Positions 44,684 to 54,198 are shown, counted from the first letter of the stretch. The stretch is DNA of 59,840 bases from Gemmatimonadota bacterium (GCA_028874905.1 JAPPGZ010000098.1:37143-96982), one strand, 5' to 3'. The notes: a model not told the origin generated them from the letters alone. Translations and numbers: made by a program.

Positions 44684-45684
44684 CGCGATCGTTCGACTGC
44701 GTAGAAAACGGATTCCCTGAGGGCGTCCAACGCAGGCCCGGGAGGTAGCGAGTCGATCGCGGCCTGGGCTGAATCCGCGTACTCCCGTGCCTTGCTGCGG
44801 GCGTATTCCAGACCCCCGTTGCGACGCACCAGGCGGATGGTCGCAGCCACGTCTTCGTCGCCCGGTTCCACCAGCGTGAACATGTGCTGGACCTGCTCGA
44901 CCTCCGCGCTCGTCATCTCGCGAAGGGCTCCCACAAGAGGCAGCGTCACCTTCCGGCCGCGCAGGTCCAAACCGGTGGGTTTCCCGGTCTCCTCTTCGCT
45001 GCCGGCGTAGTCAAGCATGTCGTCGGCAATCTGGAAGGCCATGCCCAGGCAATGCCCGAACCGCTTGAGCGGGGCCCGAAACGCCGGTACGCCCGCCAGG
45101 GCACCCATTTCGCAGGCTGCGGACATCAGCGACGCCGTCTTCGCGGAGATCAACTTGAAGTACTCCGACTCCGAGTAGCTGATGTCGTCGTAGCAGAGGA
45201 GCTGCCGCATCTCGCCCACACTCATCTCGTTCGCCGCCGACGCCAGAACCCCCATGGCTTCGAGGCCGCCGAGCCGCGCCAGTTCAGTCACTGCCCGGCT
45301 ATAGAGGTAGTCGCCCATGATGATGGCGATCTGGTGCGTCCAGAGGGAGTTCACCGTGGGCATCCCGCGGCGCAGCACCGAGTGGTCGACCGCGTCGTCG
45401 TGCACAAGCGTCGCCATGTGCACCAGCTCCACTACAGCACCCAGCGTCACCGAGTCGTCGGAGGCCTTGCCGCCAACGTCGCTCGACAGAAGCACCAGCG
45501 TGGGACGAAACAGTTTTCCGGGCACGCTCAGGAGGTACTGGTTGACCTCCTCGACCATGTCGAAATCCGAAACTGCCACGGTCCGCAACTCGTCAAAGAC
45601 CCTCTCCAGGCGCTCCTTCACCGGAGCCTGGATCGCGGCAAGTCCTGTTGTTGTTTTGGGCAAGGCCGAAAGCGGATAGGTCAT
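44680..45684 (-). CDS. Polyprenyl synthetase (all-trans isoprenyl diphosphate synthase)
   Basis: 334 aa from the ATG at 45684. The first Asp-rich motif is VHDDAVDHS, the second FQIADDMLDYAG, and RRGMPTVN and GKPTGLDLRGRKVTLPLV are also typical. It condenses isopentenyl diphosphate units, probably to the octaprenyl-type chain of menaquinone or ubiquinone. A GTG/ATG start at 45780 would overlap ftcD and add 32 residues of poor quality. The chain length cannot be read with certainty. Confidence 0.9.
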   Translation of the reverse strand: MTYPLSALPKTTTGLAAIQAPVKERLERVFDELRTVAVSDFDMVEEVNQYLLSVPGKLFRPTLVLLSSDVGGKASDDSVTLGAVVELVHMATLVHDDAVDHSVLRRGMPTVNSLWTHQIAIIMGDYLYSRAVTELARLGGLEAMGVLASAANEMSVGEMRQLLCYDDISYSESEYFKLISAKTASLMSAACEMGALAGVPAFRAPLKRFGHCLGMAFQIADDMLDYAGSEEETGKPTGLDLRGRKVTLPLVGALREMTSAEVEQVQHMFTLVEPGDEDVAATIRLVRRNGGLEYARSKAREYADSAQAAIDSLPPGPALDALRESVFYAVERSR

Positions 45685-45760
45685 GGTCGGGTGCACGAAG
45701 GACGCTTTTGCAGACAAAAGGTAGCGACAGCGGCGGTGAATCGCACAGGCAGCACCGACT

Positions 45761-46735
45761 TCACGTCTCAAGGCCCACATCCTGCGCTGATCGAGTCGCC
45801 AGATAGGACCGCACGCGCCGGTGCAACATCCGTTCCTCGGACCAGTCGCGAACTCTCATCCGGCGAGCAGCCTCGGGCGGGACCTGGTCGGGAAGCATCC
45901 CAATCACCTCGGTTCCGGCGATCCGTCCACCAAGTTCTCGAACCCGGCGTTCGATCGCTCGGAACACGATCAGCGGATCGGTGGTCGCGGGGTCTTCCAG
46001 GTTCATGGCAATCTGCAGGCGGTTCTGGCCGCGCAGCAGTAGCGCGAGGGCTCGCAGGGCCGGAAAACCCCCGTCTGCCTCGCGAATATGCGCCGCGATT
46101 CCGCGGGCCGCCGCCACGGCCACACCCTCGACGTCCACGTTCCAGGCGAGCAGCACTTCCCGTGCTCCGACACAGGCTGCTCCCGCTGTGGGGTGGGCGA
46201 ACCGGTACCTACGCGCCGACGCGCCCGGTTCAGCCACACCGCCCACGCCCTGTCCAGGCAGGTCGGCCGCCGCGCGACCGCACGGGGGACGCTCAGCCAG
46301 CGCCTCGAAGCCGCCGCGCCGAATGGACGCCAGGCCGCGTCCTTCGGGCTTCGAGGCCGCGCCATACAGGTAGACTGGTATCCCCAGCCGCGCGATCCGG
46401 GCGGCGGCCTCGTGGGCCAACTCCGCCGCGCCCGCCATGTCAATTCCGTGCAGAGGCACAAACGGAAGGACGTCCAGCGCCCCGATGCGGGGGTGGACGC
46501 CCTGGTGCTTCCGCATGTCGATGCGCTCGAGCGCCAAGGCGGCCGCCGCCACCGCTCCTTCTTCCATCGAGGCGGGCGACCCGATCGCAGTGATCACCGA
46601 GCGGTGATGATCGGGGTCCATGGTGGTGTGGAGAACCTCGCATCCCGCGTCCGTGAAGGCCCTGGCAGCCGCGCCGACGAATTCCGGATCACGGCCCTCG
46701 CTGAAGTTCGGAACAGCCTCCACGACCACCGTCAT
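45761..46735 (-). CDS. ftcD: Glutamate formimidoyltransferase
   Basis: 324 aa covering only the formimidoyltransferase domains. MTVVVEAVPNFSEGRD, the DPDHHRSVITAIG His pair and KHQGVHPRIGALDVLPFVPL are family signatures. It moves the formimino group from formiminoglutamate to tetrahydrofolate in histidine breakdown. No cyclodeaminase domain or hut gene is adjacent, so the pathway must be completed elsewhere. Confidence 0.92.
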   Translation of the reverse strand: MTVVVEAVPNFSEGRDPEFVGAAARAFTDAGCEVLHTTMDPDHHRSVITAIGSPASMEEGAVAAAALALERIDMRKHQGVHPRIGALDVLPFVPLHGIDMAGAAELAHEAAARIARLGIPVYLYGAASKPEGRGLASIRRGGFEALAERPPCGRAAADLPGQGVGGVAEPGASARRYRFAHPTAGAACVGAREVLLAWNVDVEGVAVAAARGIAAHIREADGGFPALRALALLLRGQNRLQIAMNLEDPATTDPLIVFRAIERRVRELGGRIAGTEVIGMLPDQVPPEAARRMRVRDWSEERMLHRRVRSYLATRSAQDVGLET

Positions 46736-46745
46736 GTCGCCCGCG

Positions 46746-47879
46746 CTACCAGCCTTGTGTGCCCCCGGCCGTCGAGAGGCTCGGGTTGCCCGCCTGGGTC
46801 TGGTACGCCCAGTCGAACACGATCAGTCGATTCCCGTCCTGATCCAGGCCGACGTGGCTGGCCCGAACGGACCCGAAGCGCGTTTCGCCGTCGTCGCCAC
46901 TGACCCGGAACATATAGGTCCATCCCGCGTCGAGAGCGATCCGCCGCGCCGAGTAACCCGACATCGGAGCGCGCTCCCAGGACAGGCAATCCAGGTCGGA
47001 GCCGACCCCGCACTTGAGAGCCGTCGTCCAGCGAGCCTCCGCGTGCACCCGGCCTTCGGGCCCCGGCGCCAGCCACAGGCCCTGGCCATCGGATTCCAGT
47101 CGGAAGTGACGGTGCGGGCTGTCCCCCGACGTCACCGCCTGCAAGTCGTCGGCTTCCTGAAAGCGGAAGCCCGCGCTGGCGGCCACGTCTTCGTAGGAGT
47201 ACATGACCTCGCCGGTGTAATCGGGTCTCGGTGTGCACGACGCAATCTCGCTCGCCTCGCTTTCGTGGCCCTGGTCGTCGACGGACGTTACGAAGTAGGA
47301 CGCGGTCCGTCCATTCTCGGCCAGGAAGTCCAGAAACCCGGGCGAATCCGTCTCGCCCACCAGGTACTCGCTGTCGTTGTCCGCCACGTAGACGCGGTAG
47401 AAAGCAAAGTCGTCGTCCGCCGAAGCACCATCGTGCCAGCGCACGTATGCAGAGTTGTCCAGCGCGACGGCTTCCACCGGATCCGGCACCGGAGGAGGAA
47501 CCGGTCTGGGAACGTACACCTCGACCGAGTAGTCGCTTGCCGTCTCCTCCCCCGTATCCGGACTCACTGCAGACACATAGTACTCGTACGTGACCTCGGC
47601 CCGGACGTTGATATCGCGGTAAACGCAGAGCCCGTCCGTGCAACTCGTCACTTCGGCAATGAAGAAGTAGTCCGGATCGCTCGCCCGCTTGCCGTAGACG
47701 CGGAAGGCCTCGCCGTCCCACCCCGCTCCCAGGCGCCACGAAAGATCGACGGCGCCGGCGTAGTAGTAGCCCTCGAGGTCTCGAGGGGCATCCGGCGGAT
47801 CCGCGACCACCCAGTATTCGCTATCGCATCCTGCCGTCAGTACCACCGCCCCGGTTATGCCCCACTTCCAGATTCGCAT
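46746..47879 (-). CDS. Exported lipoprotein with fibronectin type III-like repeats
   Basis: 377 aa from the ATG at 47879, with GAGGGGGAAGC as SD. VVLTAGCDSE is a lipobox with Cys near residue 18. Two FnIII-like repeats follow (PPDAPRDLEGYYYAGAVDLSWRL and PDPVEAVALDNSAYVRWHDG) with the usual Trp and Tyr pattern, and then a domain of unknown type with paired Cys residues. The role is unknown; it may bind surface ligands. Confidence 0.75.
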   Translation of the reverse strand: MRIWKWGITGAVVLTAGCDSEYWVVADPPDAPRDLEGYYYAGAVDLSWRLGAGWDGEAFRVYGKRASDPDYFFIAEVTSCTDGLCVYRDINVRAEVTYEYYVSAVSPDTGEETASDYSVEVYVPRPVPPPVPDPVEAVALDNSAYVRWHDGASADDDFAFYRVYVADNDSEYLVGETDSPGFLDFLAENGRTASYFVTSVDDQGHESEASEIASCTPRPDYTGEVMYSYEDVAASAGFRFQEADDLQAVTSGDSPHRHFRLESDGQGLWLAPGPEGRVHAEARWTTALKCGVGSDLDCLSWERAPMSGYSARRIALDAGWTYMFRVSGDDGETRFGSVRASHVGLDQDGNRLIVFDWAYQTQAGNPSLSTAGGTQGW

Positions 47880-48116
47880 GCTTCCCCCTCGCATCGTTCC
47901 GTGAACGGGTTCGGCCCCGCCACGCGGCCGCAACCCTGCCACTCACACATGCATCTGACGTACCACACCAGCATCGTTTTTCTCCACAACGACTTACGGT
48001 GCCGGCTCCGACAAATGAGTGTCCACTGCCGGTGACGGTGCGTCACCTACACCGGGAACAGCGGAATCTGGTGCCGATCCCACAGGCGGATTCGGGACGC
48101 CGGCCACCTCCGCCGG
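47880..48116. other. Intergenic region without a gene
   Basis: These 237 bp separate the FnIII-like lipoprotein (leftward) from the stop of lptD (same strand). I see no convincing small ORF. A T-rich stretch near 47970 could belong to the promoter of the lipoprotein gene, but no clear -35/-10 pair stands out. GC-rich inverted segments (CGGCCACCTCCGCCGG near 48100) may terminate the lptD transcript. Confidence 0.4.
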
Positions 48117-51023
48117 TCAGAAACCTCGCCCGGGCCCGGACCGTCCGGGGCCCTGGGTGCCCCCGGCGCGCTGCTCGTAGTCGAAATGCAGGTCCCGGTT
48201 GTCAGAAAGTGCCACCTCGAAGACGAAGCTCCAGTTACCCGTGGCTGTCTGCTGGAAGGAGAAATCGGCCTCCCAGCGGTGCAGGTTGCGCTTCAGGCTG
48301 ATCACGTGATCGTTGAAAGCGCCCCCGGCCACATCGTACGACGTCCGCCAGTTCACCGACCACTTCTCCGTCGGCTGAAAGCTGAGATTGGCCTGTATCA
48401 TCTGGTTGCCGCCCGCCTGCATTCCGGGGCTGCGTGCAAGCGAGTAGGAGAACGACGCGTTCCACTTGCCCACGTCGCCGCTCGAGGCACTCTGCCGTTC
48501 CCGATCGCGGTCGCGTCCGCCGGTCGGAACCACAGTGGATTCGCCGAGATCCGCGGTCTCGAATCCGCTCGGGTCGGTCGGATCCGTCTCGTCCTGAGAC
48601 GTGTCCGTGGCCGGAGGCGGATTCTCCACTTCCTCGCCGGAAATCCGGCGGATCCAGCGGAAGAGCGCCGACTCGTTGCTTAGCGAGAACGACATGTTGA
48701 CATTGGAAAGGAACGGGTCGAAGCCACGGGCCCCGCCCTCCGGGGTGACTCCCGTGTTGTCGAACACTCCGTGCTCCATCGAGATCGACAGTCCCCTCAG
48801 GTAGTCCGAACTGATCTGATGGGAAATCCGCAGGTTGTCGGCAAAACCGCGCGTGAAGTGGCCAAGTTGTCCGGCCTGCTCGAAGTCGTAGGTCACCGCG
48901 CTCGTGCGCAACGCCAGCACCGTCACCTTTTGCGCCTGCGGCAGCCGACGGGGACCCCCGTCCGTGGACTGCGGCTCCGGTTCGCCGGCCGCGGTAGTGT
49001 CCGACTCCTCTTCGCCCACCTTGGCCTCGATGGTCTGCGTCAGTCCGATGCGGATTTCGTTCTTCGGCTGAATCGCCCGCGTCCCGAAGGTCGCCCGCTG
49101 GATGTCGGTGGGCTGGGTTTCCGGGGAGTACGCGTAGTCGAAGGTCGGGGAGACCTTGTGGCGCAGCCGATCGTTGTTGTAGAAGCCGTAGAAGTCGGTC
49201 TTGAGCTGGGCCCCGAAGGACAGGCGACTCGGCGCCGAAATGAACCCGCCGGCCCCGACCGTACTGGTGTCGGACCGGATGCCGTTGCCCGAAAGCGCCA
49301 GTTGCGGTGTGATCGAGGTGGAACCGATCAGGCTCACCTGATAGTTGATGCTGGTAGACCAGGTCCGCTCGTCGGCGTTGAAGTTCATGGTCTCCGCGGC
49401 CTGGGGGAAGACGATGGACCGTTGAAGGTCGCCCACGCTGCCGATACCGGCGCGCGCGGCCGGCATGGTGGGATCGAAGAAGTTCGCGGGCAGGTCACGC
49501 CGGATACTCCGGTTCACCTCAAAGTTCTGCGCGATCGAGAAGGCACCGGCCGACAGCGTCGCGGAAAGGCCGCCGCGCAACGCCTCGCTGTCGGCCTTGC
49601 TCAGTTCGAATGACCCCTGTGACAGGTCCTGGACGGGCAGGTCGCGAATGGTGCGTGAGAAGCGTCCCGACGCCGACAGGGTCATGTTGTTGTAGAAGCG
49701 CGCACGGTTGAAGGGTGCCGGCAGGAGCGTGATGGTTGACAGCGAGAGGTTGGCTGTCGGCATGGTCGCCTCCACGCGGTCGTCGGACAGGAACTGCCGG
49801 CGACTCGCGCTCACCGACAGATTCCCCCAGTCGAATCGCCGGTTCAGCCCTCCGTCCGAATCGATGGATTGCGTGACCTCGCGCGGGTCGAACGAATTCC
49901 GACGCACGAAGGCCGCGCTGGAAGCGTAGGCGGCGGACAGCCGCAACTGCATTCGTTCCGATATCTCCCAGTTGTGGTCGGTGTCGAACGCCAGTTCGGT
50001 TCCGCCTTCGGCGCGCCAGAAGCGGCGGAAGTTGGCCCTGCCCTCCAGGAACTGGCGCAACCAGCTGTACTGGAGGCGGCCTGTGACCGCCATATAGTTG
50101 CCGCTCCACCAGTCCATTCCCAGCTCGGCGTCGGAGTAGTCGCTCATCGCCCAGTAGAAGCCCAGGTTGGAGATGCGACGGGCATAGCTTCCCGACGTGC
50201 GTACGATGTCGTTCACCGAGAAGCGGACCGGCAGAAGCCCCGACCGGCGTCCCTGCTGCGTGCTTTGCGCAATGAAGGGGAGCCAGAATACCCCCACGTC
50301 CGAGAAGTAGAGCAGGACGTTCCGCGCGACCAGCGTTCCTCCCGGATGGATCTTGATCTCGCGCGCAACGAAGTGGTAATGGGGTTCGTCTTCCTCGCAG
50401 CTGGTGAACATGACGTCGTGACCGTAGGACACGTCCTCGTTGACCCAGGGGAAATCACCCCGGACCAGCCAGTCTCCCATCCCCGCGTTCATCTGGGTCC
50501 TGGCGTCGAGGGCGGTGGCCCGGTCCTCGTCGAGATCGTAGACGATGCGGCGGGTCTGCACCTCGTCGCCCTCCTCGGGCCGGTAGGTCGCTTCCTGGCC
50601 CCTCGTCACCAGCCGCCCCGTGTTCTCGTCGAACACGAGCGCCGAATCAGCCGACAGTTCGAGTCCTTCCCGGTTGATGACCGCGCTCGTGCCCTCCGAA
50701 CCCAACAGCGTCAGTATTCTCGACTCCGTCTCGAAGGTGGCGGATTCGCTGCGGTACTGTACCAGTTCGTAGCCCGGAAGCGACAGCAACTCCCTGACCG
50801 TCGAATCCTGCGCCATCTCCGCCAGGGCGCTTCTCTCCTGGGTGGTATCCGGCAGGGCGAGACCGGTGGAGTCGCCCACGCGCCGGGTGAGGGCTTCCAG
50901 CCGCTCCTGCACGACCTTGCGCAGCGAGTCGGACAGTTCCTGCGCCGATGCCGGGGCGTACGCCGCGGAGCCAGCCAGTAGGCAGCCCGCCAGCGCGAGC
51001 CCGGTCAGCCCACGGCCTGCCAC
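48117..51023 (-). CDS. lptD: LPS assembly protein LptD-like
   Basis: 968 aa from a GTG at 51023. The SD GAGGAG lies at 51039-51034, on the stop of tatC, and the resulting N-terminus AGRGLTGLALAGCLLAGSAAYAPASAQ is an ideal signal peptide. An OstA/LptA-like part (residues about 90-250) is followed by a long beta-barrel region with the block FPWVNEDVSYGHDVMFTSCEEDEPHYHFVAREIKI. The protein inserts LPS into the outer membrane. Longer ATG starts inside tatC would give no proper signal peptide. Confidence 0.88.
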   Translation of the reverse strand: MAGRGLTGLALAGCLLAGSAAYAPASAQELSDSLRKVVQERLEALTRRVGDSTGLALPDTTQERSALAEMAQDSTVRELLSLPGYELVQYRSESATFETESRILTLLGSEGTSAVINREGLELSADSALVFDENTGRLVTRGQEATYRPEEGDEVQTRRIVYDLDEDRATALDARTQMNAGMGDWLVRGDFPWVNEDVSYGHDVMFTSCEEDEPHYHFVAREIKIHPGGTLVARNVLLYFSDVGVFWLPFIAQSTQQGRRSGLLPVRFSVNDIVRTSGSYARRISNLGFYWAMSDYSDAELGMDWWSGNYMAVTGRLQYSWLRQFLEGRANFRRFWRAEGGTELAFDTDHNWEISERMQLRLSAAYASSAAFVRRNSFDPREVTQSIDSDGGLNRRFDWGNLSVSASRRQFLSDDRVEATMPTANLSLSTITLLPAPFNRARFYNNMTLSASGRFSRTIRDLPVQDLSQGSFELSKADSEALRGGLSATLSAGAFSIAQNFEVNRSIRRDLPANFFDPTMPAARAGIGSVGDLQRSIVFPQAAETMNFNADERTWSTSINYQVSLIGSTSITPQLALSGNGIRSDTSTVGAGGFISAPSRLSFGAQLKTDFYGFYNNDRLRHKVSPTFDYAYSPETQPTDIQRATFGTRAIQPKNEIRIGLTQTIEAKVGEEESDTTAAGEPEPQSTDGGPRRLPQAQKVTVLALRTSAVTYDFEQAGQLGHFTRGFADNLRISHQISSDYLRGLSISMEHGVFDNTGVTPEGGARGFDPFLSNVNMSFSLSNESALFRWIRRISGEEVENPPPATDTSQDETDPTDPSGFETADLGESTVVPTGGRDRDRERQSASSGDVGKWNASFSYSLARSPGMQAGGNQMIQANLSFQPTEKWSVNWRTSYDVAGGAFNDHVISLKRNLHRWEADFSFQQTATGNWSFVFEVALSDNRDLHFDYEQRAGGTQGPGRSGPGRGF

Positions 51024-51030
51024 GAGCCCG

Positions 51031-51993
51031 CTACTCCTCGTCGTCAACGGTCGAGTCCGCTTCGGCATCGTTTTCGGCATCGTCCGATCCGCGCGGCGCG
51101 TCGGTCTCTTCCTGGCGTGCGGGGTCACCGTGATCGTACGGGGTGGGCTCGGCGCCTGGCGGCGGCTCGGGCTCCACGGAGGCATCTTCGGCCCCGGCTT
51201 CCGGTTCACCTTCACGCTGCCGCTGCTCGCGGCGACGCCAGATCATCACAGACATGAGGATGCTGAGTTCGAAGAGGAGGTAGATCGGCACCATCATGAT
51301 GACCGTCACGACGATCACGTCGCCCGGCGACAGGAGCGCCGCCAGGGTCGCGATGATGACGATCGCGTGCCGGCGCTTGGACCGGAGGAACGCGGGCGTG
51401 ACCAGGCCAAGCACGCTCAGCACCAGCACCACCACGGGAAGTTCGAAGAGGATGCCGAAGGCGAGCAGGAGCTTGACGACGAACCCCATGTAGAGGCCGA
51501 AGGTCCAGTTGTGCTCCAGGAGGCCGGTCAGGAGGCCGGTGAGGAAGCGCAGCGAGATCGGCAGGACGAAGTACGCCAGAACGACGCCGCCCACAAACAG
51601 CACCATTCCCATGTAGAGCGCGGGAATGATTGCCCTCTTCTCGTGCGCTTCCAGCGCGGGGGCCAGGAAGGCCCAGGTCTGGTAGATGATCGTGGGCGAC
51701 GCCAGGATCAGTCCGATCGTGAGGGAGACCTTGAGGAGAATGAAGAAGGGGTCTGTGGGCGCAAGGACCTGGGGGGTCCACTCCTCCCCGAAGACGGCCC
51801 GACCCGGCTCGAGCAGTATTTCCCAGACGTCGAACATCGTCATCAGCGCCATACCGATGGCGAAGCCCGCCACAATCGCCGCCAGGCTCCACAGAAGGCG
51901 CCAACGCAGTTCTTCCAGGTGGTCCAGGAAGGGCATCTCGGCCTTCGGGTTGCGGCGCCCGCGCGCGAGGAGGCCGTCGCGCAGCCTGTTCAT
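51031..51993 (-). CDS. tatC: Twin-arginine translocase subunit TatC
   Basis: 320 aa with six hydrophobic helices. FLDHLEELRWRLLWSLAAI is the N-terminal Tat signal-binding motif (E residues of the EEL box) and SPGDVIVVTVIMMVPIYLLFE is the C-terminal helix pair. The last ~60 residues form an unusual acidic tail rich in Glu and Asp. It recognises twin-arginine signals. Its start overlaps nrdR by 4 bp. Confidence 0.95.
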   Translation of the reverse strand: MNRLRDGLLARGRRNPKAEMPFLDHLEELRWRLLWSLAAIVAGFAIGMALMTMFDVWEILLEPGRAVFGEEWTPQVLAPTDPFFILLKVSLTIGLILASPTIIYQTWAFLAPALEAHEKRAIIPALYMGMVLFVGGVVLAYFVLPISLRFLTGLLTGLLEHNWTFGLYMGFVVKLLLAFGILFELPVVVLVLSVLGLVTPAFLRSKRRHAIVIIATLAALLSPGDVIVVTVIMMVPIYLLFELSILMSVMIWRRREQRQREGEPEAGAEDASVEPEPPPGAEPTPYDHGDPARQEETDAPRGSDDAENDAEADSTVDDEE

Positions 51994-52520
51994 TGCTCCT
52001 CTCCCGCCATGTCATTGCCACCCACGAGCGGCAGTTCACGCTGGAAGCGCCGCCGGGTCTCGCGCTGGTCTCTCACGGTGAGTTCGTCCACGACTTCCTG
52101 GAATTCGTCGATGTGCTGAAAGTTTCGATACACGGAGGCATAGCGTACATACGCCACCCGGTCGAGCGGCTTCAACCCCTCCATGACCTGCTCGCCGATC
52201 ACGCGCGACGATATTTCGACGCTTGCGGACCCCGATACGTTGTCTTCGATGCGGTCCACAAGGGCCTCGATCTCCGCCGGCGACACCGGACGCTTGGCGC
52301 AGGCAGTGGCGATCCCCGCCTCCAGCTTGTCGCGCTGGAAGTCCTCGGCGCTGCCGTCGCTCTTGACCACGCGCACGGCTCGCTCTTCGACACGCTCATA
52401 GGTCGTGAATCGCTGCCCGCAGCCCAGACATTCGCGGCGGCGGCGAATGGCCCGGCCACCTTTGGCCGCCCTGGTATCGACGACCTTGCTGGACCCGGAT
52501 TCACAGGCCGGGCAAGTCAT
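51990..52520 (-). CDS. nrdR: Transcriptional repressor NrdR
   Basis: 176 aa. Zinc-ribbon cysteines C3, C6, C31 and C34 (MTCPACES, ECLGCGQRF) precede an ATP-cone domain with VVKSDGSAEDFQRDKLEAGIATAC. NrdR senses dATP/ATP and represses ribonucleotide reductase genes. No nrd gene or recognisable NrdR box lies in the window. It is coupled to tatC by a 4-bp overlap. Confidence 0.96.
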   Translation of the reverse strand: MTCPACESGSSKVVDTRAAKGGRAIRRRRECLGCGQRFTTYERVEERAVRVVKSDGSAEDFQRDKLEAGIATACAKRPVSPAEIEALVDRIEDNVSGSASVEISSRVIGEQVMEGLKPLDRVAYVRYASVYRNFQHIDEFQEVVDELTVRDQRETRRRFQRELPLVGGNDMAGEEQ

Positions 52521-52530
52521 CGGCGTCTCG

Positions 52531-53343
52531 TCAGGGAATGCCTTCGAGTCGTTCCTGGGCCTGCTCCACGTAGCGGTGGCCCGGGTAGGTGTTGACCAGG
52601 CGCTCCAGCAACTGCCGGGCCTGCTCGAAGTCGTTCAACTCGATTGAGAGCACGCCGGCACGGTACAGGGCGTCGGGCACCTCTTCGGCGGTGGGAAAGA
52701 GCCTGGGCACTTCGAGATAGATCGCCACGGCCTCTTCGAGGCGTTCCTCACCACTCAGCAGCTCCCCCAGGTGCAGGTGGGCGGATGGCGCGAACTCGCT
52801 GTTGGGGTACATCGAGATGAATCGCTCGAAGCCTCGGCGCGCCGTGGAGAGATTCCCGCGGTCGAGCGCCTGTTCGAGGGAAGCGAACGCCACGTCGTCG
52901 GCGTCGCCACCACCAACGACTTCCTGGTCGCCGACCTCCCCGCCGGCCAGCTCGAGCGTGTCTCCCGGCGCGTCCCGCGCCCTCAGACGCTCTTCGAGCT
53001 GCTGCCGCTGCGCAATGAGCTCCTCTCGCATGTTGGCCAGGCTCCGCTGGCTTTGGCCCACGAGCTCGCCGAGGAGCAGAAGCTGGTCCTGGATCGCGAG
53101 CAGCCGATTGCTCACGTCGCCCCTGAACTCGAATACCGATTCCGACAGAGCCCCCACGGAATCGATCACGGCGCGGTTCACCCGCTCCACTCGTCGCAGC
53201 GTCATGGTGGCCGTGTCCTGTCGCGCCGCCAGAGCACGGACTTCGGACTCGAGATTCCGGAAATCCGACTTGGTGGCGCACGCGGCCAGCGATGATCCGA
53301 GCAACGCGAAGCCGACCCACCTCGCAGCCGTGGTATTCCGCAC
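52531..53343 (-). CDS. cpoB: Cell-division coordinator CpoB/YbgF-like lipoprotein
   Basis: 270 aa from the GTG at 53343 (an adjacent GTG at 53346 is equally likely), with GAGG seven bases before. SSLAACATKS gives a lipobox with Cys at about 22. A coiled-coil region (residues about 30-150) is followed by three TPR-like repeats (DRGNLSTARRGFERFISMYPNSEFAPSAHLHLGELL). CpoB links PBP1B with Tol during division. The order pal-cpoB is classic. Confidence 0.87.
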   Translation of the reverse strand: MRNTTAARWVGFALLGSSLAACATKSDFRNLESEVRALAARQDTATMTLRRVERVNRAVIDSVGALSESVFEFRGDVSNRLLAIQDQLLLLGELVGQSQRSLANMREELIAQRQQLEERLRARDAPGDTLELAGGEVGDQEVVGGGDADDVAFASLEQALDRGNLSTARRGFERFISMYPNSEFAPSAHLHLGELLSGEERLEEAVAIYLEVPRLFPTAEEVPDALYRAGVLSIELNDFEQARQLLERLVNTYPGHRYVEQAQERLEGIP

Positions 53344-53464
53344 CACTAGTCCTCGCCTGGTCCTTCCCGCCCAGGCGCCTGCCGACGCGCGGGCAAGCCA
53401 CATGTCCCTGCAACCGCCGGCACGGTTGTCAGACCGTCGTCCCGGCGGCCCCGGCAACCCCGCC

Positions 53465-54052
53465 CTATCGCCCGAGGTCTTCGCCGCCGGCGGTAATGAC
53501 GAATTCGACTCTGCGGTTCTGGGCCCACGCGGCCTCGTTGGACCCCTGAGCCACCGGTCGTTCCTCGCCGTACGAAACGGATGCGAACCGGCCCATGTCG
53601 AGCCCGAATCCGGTCAGGAATCGTATCACCGACTCGGCGCGATCGTTCCCCAGCGCGATGTTGTACTCCGAGGTGCCCCGCTCGTCGGCGTGACCCTCCA
53701 TGCGCAGGCGAACACCGGGATTGTTGCGCAGGATGTCGAGCTTGGCGCGGAGTGTTTCCTCGGTGTCAGGCCGGATGGTCGCTTCGTCATAGTCGAAGTA
53801 GACTGTCTCCATGAGAATGCGCCGCGCCGCCGCGGCTGCCCTTTCCCGCGCCGCCTCCGCCTCCCGTTCCCTTCGCTCGTGTTCCCGCCTCGCGGCCTCC
53901 TCAGCCGCCCGGATCGAATCCTGCCTCATCCGCTCCAGCTCTTCGGGCGTCGGGCCCGTTGGCGCGGGGTCCGGGGGCGGGGGGTCCGGCCGGCAGGCGG
54001 TGGCAATGAGCACTGTTGCGCAGGCAGCGAGGATGAGCCGTGATTTAGACAT
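53465..54052 (-). CDS. pal: Peptidoglycan-associated lipoprotein Pal
   Basis: 195 aa. TVLIATACRPD is a lipobox with Cys at 20. A Pro-rich then Ala/Glu/Arg-rich coiled segment (25-80) leads to the OmpA-C domain with VYFDYDEATIRPDT and GHADERGTSEYNIALGNDRAESV, which binds peptidoglycan. It tethers the outer membrane to the cell wall and is pulled by Tol. The SD GGGAGA lies just ahead. Confidence 0.95.
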   Translation of the reverse strand: MSKSRLILAACATVLIATACRPDPPPPDPAPTGPTPEELERMRQDSIRAAEEAARREHERREREAEAARERAAAAARRILMETVYFDYDEATIRPDTEETLRAKLDILRNNPGVRLRMEGHADERGTSEYNIALGNDRAESVIRFLTGFGLDMGRFASVSYGEERPVAQGSNEAAWAQNRRVEFVITAGGEDLGR

Positions 54053-54115
54053 CCCATCTCCCGTGTGGTGGAGGTAAGCGTTCCGGCGGGAGGCCAGTCC
54101 CGGATCGGGCTGTAA

Positions 54116-54155
54116 ACACGCGATTCGTTGTATACACGCGATGTATTTACGCGAT
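54116..54155. repeat. Three ACGCGAT direct repeats at the pal promoter
   Basis: ACGCGAT occurs at 54118-54124, 54136-54142 and 54149-54155; the first two are part of a 9-bp ACACGCGAT. They cover the -10 region and start of the pal transcript. Their position fits a regulator binding site, but no regulator is known for it. Confidence 0.55.
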
Positions 54156-54172
54156 TTCTTCGGATTTTGCAA
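54144..54172 (-). promoter_or_regulatory. Candidate sigma70 promoter for pal-cpoB-nrdR-tatC-lptD
   Basis: On the minus strand TTGCAA (54172-54167) and TAAATA (54149-54144) are exactly 17 bp apart in an AT-rich island between tolB and pal. Transcription would start near 54137, about 85 nt before pal. Confidence 0.62.
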
Positions 54173-54198
54173 GTGTTCGCGGCACCTGAACAGGACGT

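Noticed and set aside
51024..51215. Upstream ATG starts for lptD
   Set aside because: They lie inside tatC and give Arg/Pro-rich leaders; the GTG at 51023 has an SD and yields a clean signal peptide.
54053..54198. NrdR box near pal
   Set aside because: The ACGCGAT repeats do not match the AT-rich palindromic NrdR consensus.
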